Shown here in pieces: positions 1 to 6,971 of a DNA stretch of 12,205 bases; positions within the stretch are counted from its first letter, which is position 1; each line of letters starts with the position of its first letter. The notes under the pieces were generated by a model. It saw nothing but the letters and a program-made list of their open reading frames with translations, was not told the origin of the DNA and did no database searches. The position numbers were made by a program, and so were the translations under genes. This stretch comes from Dissophora ornata (taxonomy: Eukaryota; Mortierellomycota; Mortierellomycetes; Mortierellales; Mortierellaceae), in the NCBI GenBank assembly GCA_025201705.1, contig MU617482.1:1-12205 (forward strand), read 5' to 3'.

Positions 1-86
1 AAAAAACACAAAAAAAGCAGGAGAAAAAAAAGGACCATGGACCAGCAGGAATCAGGAAACATGGAGTATGGGAACATACTGGACAC

Positions 87-114
87 GGGGGAGGGGGGAG
101 GGGGGAGGGGAGGG
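87..114 (+). repeat. G-tract cluster with G-quadruplex potential
   Basis: Five runs of three to six G separated by single A bases lie at 87-91, 93-98, 100-105, 107-110 and 112-114. Runs with one-base loops are the textbook pattern for a stable intramolecular G-quadruplex. It could equally be a simple purine microsatellite with no function. Confidence 0.6.
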
Positions 115-159
115 CACGGTGCGGACAGGGCATCGACAACACGTTGCACCAAATCAATC

Positions 160-183
160 AACCAACCAACCAACCAACCAACC
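160..183 (+). repeat. (AACC)6 tetranucleotide microsatellite
   Basis: Six perfect tandem copies of AACC, preceded by imperfect AATC-type units at about 151-159. It is a simple sequence repeat in non-coding DNA and is likely length-polymorphic. Confidence 0.9.
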
Positions 184-542
184 TGCATATATGGCTGCAA
201 CTCAATTATGCGAGCGACAAGCATACGAAGGGTAGCTGAGACTGAATATGACTGAAAACACAGCGGTGATCGATATCGGGAAGGGGGAGGACCAATGCCT
301 ATGCACGGATCAGTGGATTTCTATCGCCCAACGGACATGGAAAAAAAAAAATTAGAATAGGGCGCACAGAGAATACCGTTTTCGGATTCAAATATCTTTT
401 TTCTTAAAAAACTGGGTCCGACAAGACGAATTGCGGGGGGATGCCAGTGGCAGCAGATCACGGGCTAGGAGGGGTCGGGATTTCCATTCCACACGCTGTA
501 CACAAACTCGCCTTTGCAACCTGATCAAAGACATTCCCCTCA

Positions 543-574
543 CTAACCTATCTATATCCCTTATGACTCTCTAG
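543..574 (+). other. Probable 3' end of an intron (branch site and acceptor) before the MATE exon
   Basis: CTAAC at 543-547 lies 27 bases before the AG at 573-574, within a stretch ending in CTCTCTAG. The same CTAAC element occurs in introns 1, 2 and 4 of the dioxygenase gene in this window, so it fits the local splicing signature. Splicing here would give an exon starting with AA, completing a codon (probably GAA, Glu) ahead of the residues LAASSLASM. That matches the usual EL-A-x-S-L-A-x-M segment at the second membrane helix of MATE proteins. Confidence 0.6.
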
Positions 575-1929
575 AATTGGCTGCGTCCTCCTTGGCGTCC
601 ATGTTCGCGGCCGTGACCTGCTGGTCCGTCTCCCTCGGTACCGCCACTGCATTGGACACCCTCTGCTCCCAGTCCTACACCTCCCACCACCCCCACACCC
701 TCGGTCTCCACCTCCAACGCGCCATCTTGGTCCTCATGCTCCTTTTCGTCCCCATCGCCGGCATCTGGCTCTCGTCCGAACACATCTTTGCCCTCCTTGG
801 CCAAGAACCCGCCCTCGCCCAACACGCCGCCATCTTCCTCCGAGGCCTCCTCCCCGGCGCGCCCGCGTTCCTGATCTTTGAATGTGTGAAAAAGTATCTC
901 CAGGCGCAAGGAAACATGCATGCCAGCACCTATGTCCTCTTGATTGCTTCGCCCATCAACGTCGTCTTGAACTACGCACTCGTCTGGAACAAGTATATCG
1001 GAATCGGATATATCGGCGCCCCCATCGCGACCTCGATCTCGTACTGGACCATGCTGCTGCTTCTACTCCTCTACATCCGATTCGTGGACGGATACCAGGG
1101 TTGGGGAGGATGGACCCGCGACTGTCTTACAGGCTGGCCTGTGTTTTTGAAGCTTGCTCTTCCAGGCGTCATGATGGTCTGCACCGAATGGTGGGCCTTT
1201 GAGGTCGTCTCCCTGGCTGCCTCGTATCTTGGCACTGTGGCCCTGGCCGCACAATCGATCGTGGTCCAGACCTCAGGATTGCTTTACACCGTGCCCTTTG
1301 GAATTTCGATCGCAGCATCCAACAGGGTGGGCAATTTGATTGGCATGGGCGACGCTCGGTCTGCAAAAGTCGCGTCTAGGGTCTCGATCGCCCTGGCCAT
1401 CATTTTTGGAATGGTCAATTCTACGATGCTGATCATCTTTAAGGAACGGTGGGGTCGACTCTTTAGCGAGGACGCAGATGTGGTCAGTACTGTAGCCATG
1501 GTCTTGCCCTTGGTGGCGCTCTTCCAGATCAGTGATGGACTGGCAGGTGTTGGCGGCGGTGTACTCCGCGGTGTAGGATTGCAGCATCTGGGAGCGTACC
1601 TGAACCTGATTGCCTACTACCTCGTCGCGTTTCCTCTCGGATACTTTTTGGCGTTCAAGTTGTTTTGGGGGCTCAAGGGTCTCTGGTCGGCACTTTGTGT
1701 GGCCTTGTGGATGGTGGGTCTTGGAGAGCTGTGGGTGATTTTCAAGACGGATTGGACCTCAGAGGTGTTGAAGTGTAAAGCAAGGAACGACCTTTTGGCA
1801 AAGAAGGGGGTTTCGTTTGATGAGGAAGTGGTTCCGGCGTCGTTCTTGGAAAATGACGATGCTGATGATGAGGATGATGAGGAAAGGAGCCTTGTGGAGC
1901 ATCGCCAACGCACGACCACCTCGCCATGA
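575..1929 (+). CDS. MATE-family multidrug/organic-cation efflux transporter (5' end missing)
   Basis: Membrane antiporter of the multidrug and toxic compound extrusion family, the group that includes yeast Erc1, plant DTX and human SLC47. It would export organic cations or toxins in exchange for protons at the plasma or vacuolar membrane; the substrate cannot be read from sequence. Counting the TTG codon at 577 as residue 1, family motifs are ALDTLCSQSYT (25-35), the PGVMMVCTEWWAFE block with the conserved glutamate (196-209), SNRVGN (248-253) and GGGVLRGVGLQ (about 326-336). Hydrophobic helices run almost to the C-terminus, which ends in an acidic Asp/Glu tail. About 450 residues are present. 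Helix 1 and the N-terminus are absent, so the gene most likely continues upstream through the intron ending at 574. The first in-frame ATG is at 601 and would start inside helix 2. The 1.35 kb visible exon has no intron and no break. The family call is secure; the 5' structure is not. Confidence 0.88.
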
Positions 1930-1954
1930 ACATCGCAGTGTCGTCCTGAATTTT

Positions 1955-1970
1955 AAAAAAAAAAAAAAAA
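1955..1970 (+). repeat. A16 homopolymer just after the MATE stop codon
   Basis: Sixteen consecutive A bases begin 25 bases after the TGA stop, followed by a second A-rich stretch. It could be a 3' UTR A-rich efficiency element, a slippage-prone simple repeat, or, less likely, a fossil poly(A) tail. Confidence 0.85.
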
Positions 1971-2410
1971 GTAAAAAAATTAAAAACATTGAAATATACT
2001 TCAATTTGGCAGAAGATTGTCTGTGTGGACAGCAAGATGATGACGAAATCAGGATTATGATGAAGAGGAAGACGTCTGTGGTCTGGATCAGAATTTCCGC
2101 ACGGACGGACGAGACCCAAGAGCCCAAAGACACCTGACTTCACAAGCTCCACCTTGGTCGCGATGAACGGAAAGGAGAGTGAAGTAGAATCCAGCAGCAC
2201 AGAGCCGCCGATGACAGACGACGCGGAGGGCGACGGAGGTGTTGTCATCAACAACGTTGCCAAAGACACTAGGACCACAAGTAGACTTCCAACGGCAGCT
2301 TGGGAGCAGCTCACGCAATCCAGAGAGGCCATTTGCAAGGACGGTTTGGTGCAAAAAAAAAAAGCTCCCGCTAAATTTTTCTCCATACACATGTTCATGT
2401 AAATATTTCT

Positions 2411-2416
2411 TTTATT
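2411..2416 (-). terminator. Poly(A) signal AATAAA for the minus-strand coiled-coil gene
   Basis: TTTATT on the plus strand reads AATAAA on the minus strand. It begins about 20 bases after the stop codon of the gene ending at 2436. This is the canonical fungal/eukaryotic polyadenylation hexamer in a sensible place, and a poly-T/poly-A tract adjoins it. Confidence 0.55.
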
Positions 2417-2435
2417 AAAAAAAAAAAACTATTCA

Positions 2436-4361
2436 CTAAAGTCCAATAGTGATATATTCCTGACTCGAATGATGTCGTTGGTTATACAAATCCCCTTCTT
2501 CCGACAACATATCCACCTGCGCCCGTAACTCCCGTACCTCCATCTCCAGCACGTGGCGCTGAAAGATCATCTCCTTCAGCTTCTTGTACGCCATGGCCGA
2601 CAGCATCTCGAACTTGTCCCGCGTGTCCTGCATCGCTACTGCTGTCCGTGCTCGCGCACGCGTCTCAGCCGCAAGGTCGCGCTGCAAGGTCGAAACCTGC
2701 GCCTTCAGCGCTATGTTCTGTTGACGCAACCGGATCAGTTCCTCTTGGTCTTGAGTTGTGGTCGTAGACGTCTGAGTGGAAGAGAAAGAGGAAGATGAGG
2801 AAAAGGACTTGGCGTCAGTCGCTGTAATAGTACCAGTAGAAGTAGAATGGGTTGCTGATTGGGTCAGCGAGGCAATCAAGTTGGCTACCTTGGAATCCGG
2901 CGGGTTGACACTATTGATCGATGGGACGACTGTAGACTCGCTGTCAGTCGAGGTGCCAATCTCTGTGGTCCCCGAGGCACTGTCCGTAAAGCAAGTCTGC
3001 GTCGCAAACTCTTTGACGTCCAGATCCTGTTGAGCAAAGGTAAAGTCGTCGGGCTCGGTCTGGGTATACATGGGTCGCATGATACAATGCTGTGTCTGGA
3101 TCTGGACATGACGAACCTTTTTTCGCGAAACGGGCTTTGGGAGTATCACCTCTGGTACCCTGGATCTTTCCTGAGCGTGAGCGTCGTTGCCATTATTATT
3201 GCGATTGCTGCTGTTGTAGCCAGAGTCAGTGGGTTCTGGAGGGAGCATTCCCTTGGCCATTTGTGCTTTATAACTGGCGATACGATTTGTGAGCGCTCGA
3301 GAGACTGCATCCTCGTCCATGTTATGCTCAGGTCGGTCTGCAATGTTGAATGTGACCTTGGTGCCTCGCTTGGATCCATTCTCTGATCCTTGTAGGGCAT
3401 ATCCAGACCTTGAAGAGGATGTCCTGGAATGTCCGCCATAGCCGCCACCGCTGCTTGGTGGACTCAGTCGACCATTGGGAGCATTGTGATGCCGTGATTG
3501 GTTCTGGTCTGTGGCCGTGGTCGAAGCGGGCATGATGAAATCTGTATCGAGCGCAAAGTTGTCCAGCAAGAACGGTGTGTCATCGAGCATAAACGAAGAC
3601 CCTTCTCCACCGCCGGCCTGAATAACGATCGATCGACGTTTGTCGGTTCCGAAACTCGATCTCTTGCTGCTATTGTTGCTATAATTGTTATTACCGTTGT
3701 TATTGTCATAGTTGCCGTTGTAGTGATTGTCGTCAATGGTCGTCGTCACTTGGATGTCGGGATTGCTCTTCAAAAGCGACGCGCGCTTTAATCCAGATTC
3801 TTCGCCTCTGCTAGATCGCTTGGGCAACGACGCACTCGTGATGGACTGTCGTCCTGCATCGACGCCGTTTGCGCCTTGGATTGCCGCAGATTCCCCATCA
3901 CTGTCGTGCTTATAGTCAACTGCAATCATGATATACTTTTTCCCATTCGGTAGCGTCGCCACCTCATTATCACCCCTACTGCCCGTGCTTATCGAGCTAC
4001 CGGTACCTCCTCTCTGTTGCAATGGTGGAACAAGAACACTGTTTCTGTCACGGCTACTCAGGTTCGACTTTCCGGCCCTCAGCCTCTGCAGCAGGGTCCG
4101 TTTCTTCTTTTCATCGACGACGACGTTCGCGGACGGCAGGTTAGGGGCCTGGGAAGGTGGAGGAGTTGTGCTCCTGAGGAAATCGGCCAGATCCTGAGTC
4201 TCCGAGCGCTGCACGGTCTTGAGCTTGGACCTCATCAGACCACTCATATCGTCGTCGTCGCTGTCATCGAAACCAGCCGTAGTTGCTGCACGAGGCTGAA
4301 GGTTGCGAAACGTTGACTTTCGCGTACTGGCATTGCTGCTTGTACTACTATAGTTGTCCAT
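2436..4361 (-). CDS. Disordered coiled-coil protein with TQT motifs; possible LC8/dynein-light-chain scaffold (hypothetical)
   Basis: Single-exon gene of 641 codons, read from the ATG at 4361 (MDNYSSTSS...); a TTG 17 codons further upstream is in frame but is not a likely start. I do not recognise a named family. In order: a Ser/Thr-rich start with an acidic patch (32-38); a short conserved-looking island DLADFLRSTTPPP (57-69); a basic segment (85-98); a hydrophobic island KKYIMIAVDYK (141-151); an Asn/Tyr-rich stretch (about 213-230); Ser/Gly/Arg-rich low complexity to about 335; a helical patch (350-371). A run of TQT-like peptides follows (IQT 421-423, TQT 433-435, TQT 454-456, TST 470-472, TQT 529-531). 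The end is a strong coiled coil (about 538-620) with regular Leu/Met/Val heptads, then a short tail. There is no signal peptide or membrane helix. TQT peptides beside a coiled coil are the usual architecture of dynein-light-chain LC8 partners, so a cytoskeletal or trafficking scaffold is inferred, not shown. Confidence 0.75.
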   Translation of the reverse strand: MDNYSSTSSNASTRKSTFRNLQPRAATTAGFDDSDDDDMSGLMRSKLKTVQRSETQDLADFLRSTTPPPSQAPNLPSANVVVDEKKKRTLLQRLRAGKSNLSSRDRNSVLVPPLQQRGGTGSSISTGSRGDNEVATLPNGKKYIMIAVDYKHDSDGESAAIQGANGVDAGRQSITSASLPKRSSRGEESGLKRASLLKSNPDIQVTTTIDDNHYNGNYDNNNGNNNYSNNSSKRSSFGTDKRRSIVIQAGGGEGSSFMLDDTPFLLDNFALDTDFIMPASTTATDQNQSRHHNAPNGRLSPPSSGGGYGGHSRTSSSRSGYALQGSENGSKRGTKVTFNIADRPEHNMDEDAVSRALTNRIASYKAQMAKGMLPPEPTDSGYNSSNRNNNGNDAHAQERSRVPEVILPKPVSRKKVRHVQIQTQHCIMRPMYTQTEPDDFTFAQQDLDVKEFATQTCFTDSASGTTEIGTSTDSESTVVPSINSVNPPDSKVANLIASLTQSATHSTSTGTITATDAKSFSSSSSFSSTQTSTTTTQDQEELIRLRQQNIALKAQVSTLQRDLAAETRARARTAVAMQDTRDKFEMLSAMAYKKLKEMIFQRHVLEMEVRELRAQVDMLSEEGDLYNQRHHSSQEYITIGL

Positions 4362-4463
4362 TTGGGGATGTGGGTATTTGTGTTTCCTTGTGCGTGCGTG
4401 CGAGATTACCAAAATAAAATTAGGGTATTACAGAGGGGGAGTAAATGGTGGCAAGGTGGTGGT

Positions 4464-4488
4464 GGGGGTGAGGGTGAGGGTGAGGGGG
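4464..4488 (+). repeat. GGGTGA tandem repeat with G-quadruplex potential upstream of the coiled-coil gene
   Basis: G-runs at 4464-4468, 4472-4474, 4478-4480 and 4484-4488 are separated by TGA loops, a perfect four-run quadruplex pattern. It lies about 105-130 bases before the ATG of the minus-strand gene, in its promoter or 5' leader. The G-rich strand is the non-transcript-like strand, so an RNA copy would be C-rich. Confidence 0.65.
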
Positions 4489-5654
4489 TTGTTTTGGTAT
4501 CCGGTAGGGTACAGGCTTGTGAAGCTATCTGTATGGAGAGGGGAGGAGAGGAAAAAATAAATGAGTAAGAGCAGACAAAAAAAAATCAGTTATAACGGAA
4601 GAGATGCGGGATGGTTTGCATGAAGAAAGGGGATGGTGCGCCATGCTTTGTGGCCATGCTACAGGAAATTAATAAACAAAAAGGCAGGTTGGCAAGAGAG
4701 AAAAAAAAAAGATGAGGGGTGAAGTCGTGAGCGCGACGAAGCTCTTTAGATTTTCGCAGCGTAGACAACTACTCTCCATCTCTCTCTCTCTGGTAACAGT
4801 TGTCGGGTTGATAGCCATATCTTGAGCAAGGGAGGGTATACCAGGAGGGAGGATGGCGGAGGAAGGGAGGGAAAAAAGGCGGGATTGTCCAGGAACAGAT
4901 GGTACGGAGGGGAAGACGGTGAATGGATAAGGAATCGAGGAAGCCGAGATAAACAAAGTCGGCGAACTTGAGATTGAGGATGGACTGGAGATTCATGTCG
5001 ACTCTCTGGAGGGAATATAGCCGTGTGCCTCGCACTACAGTCAATGGTTATTACGCCCTTGATGCCTGTTCAATGATGGGTACGTACTGGTGTCTCGATT
5101 AATGCTGGGAAAGTGGAATGGTCTCAGGGCTAATGAGGGAGCCGTGCTCTTGCGAATATCTTGGCTCTTATCAATGGACCCGCCGAAGAAAAGAATCGTG
5201 TTCTGGGTCGCCAACGAACAGAGCGATATTTGTCCAGTAAGGATGGTACGCGGAGAACGAGATGGTGAGGTAGGAAGGACAAGAGAGAAGGAAGGAGGAG
5301 GAGGAGAGAGGCTGAAGGAGAAGATGTTGGTGATGAAAAGAAAACGAAGTTCAAAGAAAAAGGTGATGCAGCATCGCGATTTAATATGGACCGCAGATTA
5401 CGACGAGGTGGAGACGGTGGGAGAGAGGAAAAAAGAAGGGGCGCTTATGGGAAGGGGGAGAGCATGAACGAAACACACACATGAAGTTGCAATAGCCTTT
5501 TCCCTTTCATTTTCCTTTCTAACGACACCCTACTGGTCTTCATAAAGTCCCTCGCTCTGCAGTGGCGGGAAGCATGCGAAATCAATGTCAGGACAGAAAA
5601 AATAAAATTGCATGAATGGTAGACCAAGAGATGGCTCGAGCTGTATATATTTCA

Positions 5655-6014
5655 TCAGCTCTTCTTCCGTCCCTGCCCCGAGCTGCCCCACGGGTAGACA
5701 TCCTCGCAATGGGCGGGAACGTTGCCGATACAGCTAGCGTAAGATGTTGACACTCTCACCATCCCGCCTCGATTCATTTGCTGCATAGTCGATGCTGCAT
5801 ACGCGGGAAAGACCGTTGGAAGGAAAGGTAAGCAGTAAGCAACATCTCCTTGCACCGAACGCATGCTGCACATGTATTGTGCAAGGAAGATGAAGATGTG
5901 GCCTTTTGGCGCTGCCTCTTTGGCAAACGATGGTCTAGTCCGTAAGCCGTCTTTCAGGGTGCATGGGCCGCTATTGTTTTTGATGTGGTGAATGGGAAGA
6001 GCAACGCTCGGGAA
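5655..6014 (-). other. Open frame of 119 sense codons without family signature (doubtful exon)
   Basis: On the minus strand a frame runs unbroken from just after a TAG (6017-6015) to a TGA at 5657-5655, with the first ATG only at 5873 (72 residues). The predicted peptide is of mixed composition, not low complexity, with several Cys and aromatic residues, and ends GQGRKKS. That is the only reason to list it. I see no upstream exon, poly(A) hexamer or homology, and chance frames of this size are expected in 2.6 kb. Confidence 0.12.
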
Positions 6015-6364
6015 CTACTCGGCGGGAATTCCAGGGGTCGAGGGTTGTTCCTCAAACAAGGGGCGGCGTGAATGCCCCAGGAGGCTATTTAGCTATTCAG
6101 CAGGGATACATGTACCGTAAGTCGCAACACTTGGGCGACGATCCGTTTCTCTCCCGCGACATGAAACCCTCGTCTCTGCTTGGACATTCCCCGACGCGGC
6201 GAGACCTAGGGAGATATCGTAGAATGGATGCGGACAGAGAAACATGCTCTTAAGGGTCCTCTGCGGCTCTGGTGCTCGCTTTTATCGATTTGGTGGCGTC
6301 GTCAATTACGGAGTTTATTTGAAGAATGTCACTGTGTAACGGCTTTCGTGAGAGTTCCCTTTTG

Positions 6365-6395
6365 CGCTCTCTCCCACGATCCAAGAGAGAGAGCG
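6365..6395. repeat. 9-bp perfect inverted repeat (GAGAGAGCG arms)
   Basis: CGCTCTCTC at 6365-6373 is matched by GAGAGAGCG at 6387-6395 across a 13-base loop. It is about 580 bases before the dioxygenase ATG. The arms are largely GA/TC dinucleotide repeats, so this may be a by-product of simple sequence rather than a regulatory hairpin. Confidence 0.6.
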
Positions 6396-6854
6396 TGTGC
6401 ATGCATCCTCTGCGCAATTGAGTGCCTGCGTGACCTCGCTCGCCTTGTTGCCTTGTGGATCAAACCAGCATTGATGGGCGTGCGAGATATGCCGTGGTCA
6501 AAGCTGCGATGCGCTGCAAGCTGGCAGTTTGCAGGCAAGTGGGATCCCGGCCGCGCGTTGCGCATGACAACTACGGTGCTTTTGTCGCGTGCATCAAATC
6601 AGGCCCAGACATGGCTGTTCCTGTTGGGTCGCAATTGACAAGCGCCGAGACCCTGGTGCATAAAAGTAAAACGCCCCATCGATCTCCAATCACGACGCCA
6701 GCTCGATATTGTTGCATGTCCCCCTCTCATCCGCCCTATCCGACTGGCCGTCTTTCGCCGTTTTCTTTTTAGACACATAGCAAGGGGCTTTCTTGATGGT
6801 TCTGTGGGCAGCCAGGGCTCTGCCAATAATTTTTTTTGGTTTGTGGGGATGGAA

Positions 6855-6926
6855 ATATAAAGATCGCGCTGTCCCTTTTTCCCATAATTTTCCTCCCTCC
6901 CACCACCACTCTCCTCCTCCCCTCAT
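6855..6926 (+). promoter_or_regulatory. Core promoter of the dioxygenase gene: TATA-like box and CT-rich leader
   Basis: TATAAA at 6856-6861 (within ATATAAAG) lies 116 bases before the ATG at 6972. It is followed by a pyrimidine-rich tract at about 6872-6926. Pyrimidine tracts around the transcription start are typical of well-expressed fungal genes. The CYP51 gene downstream has the same arrangement. Confidence 0.55.
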
Positions 6927-6971
6927 TCGAAACCCATTCAGCCTTCACATTCCTTGCCCTATACCCCCAAC

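Larger units (their letters stand above)
1..574. other. Non-coding 5' flank or intron upstream of the MATE exon
   Basis: No convincing coding exon is seen here on either strand. The stretch holds an A-rich start, a run of G-tracts (87-114), an AACC tetranucleotide repeat (160-183) and an A-run near 340. It ends in a good splice-acceptor context: a CTAAC branch-site match at 543-547, a pyrimidine-leaning stretch, and an AG at 573-574. Because the coding frame that follows begins in the middle of a MATE domain, at least the last part of this region is probably intron. If so, the intron exceeds 570 bases, far longer than the 88-151-base introns elsewhere in the window. No clear GTAAGT-like donor preceded by a hydrophobic exon was found. 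Confidence 0.5.
1930..2435. other. Convergent intergenic spacer between the MATE and coiled-coil genes
   Basis: The two flanking genes are tail to tail, so this stretch should hold both 3' UTRs. It contains a 16-base A-run (1955-1970), further A/T-rich sequence to about 2000, and poly(A)-signal candidates near 2411. On the plus strand a frame is open from 2064 to 2402 with its first ATG at 2163, giving 79 residues. The product is polar, resembles no family I know, and has no promoter or intron evidence. I treat it as chance rather than a gene. Confidence 0.5.
4362..6971. other. 2.6 kb gene-poor region between divergent genes
   Basis: The region separates the starts of the minus-strand coiled-coil gene and the plus-strand dioxygenase, so it should contain both promoters. 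No reading frame here has recognisable motifs. Frames of 60-136 codons exist on both strands but look compositional: the plus-strand frame at 5090-5467 is a Lys/Glu/Arg/Gly-rich purine tract. Purine-rich tracts at about 4840-4880 and 5260-5345 would be CT-rich on the minus strand, like the leaders of the two downstream genes. AATAAA occurs on the plus strand at 5601-5606 with no gene before it. The longest minus-strand open frame worth noting (5655-6014) is listed separately. No tRNA or other structured RNA was recognised. Confidence 0.5.

Noticed and set aside
37..255. 72-codon frame in the 5' flank
   Set aside because: It is low complexity, built from the G-tracts and the AACC repeat, with no motif or support.
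2154..2402. 82-codon plus-strand frame (79 from the ATG at 2163) between the convergent genes
   Set aside because: It has no recognisable family, lies where both 3' UTRs are expected, and runs through an A-run encoding KKK near its end; most likely chance.
5090..5467. 125-codon plus-strand frame
   Set aside because: Its Lys/Glu/Arg/Gly-rich composition simply reflects a long purine tract; it has a non-ATG start and no homology that I recognise.
6228..6638. 136-codon plus-strand frame upstream of HGD
   Set aside because: It has no domain or family pattern, and overlapping frames on the other strand are equally open, as expected of non-coding DNA.
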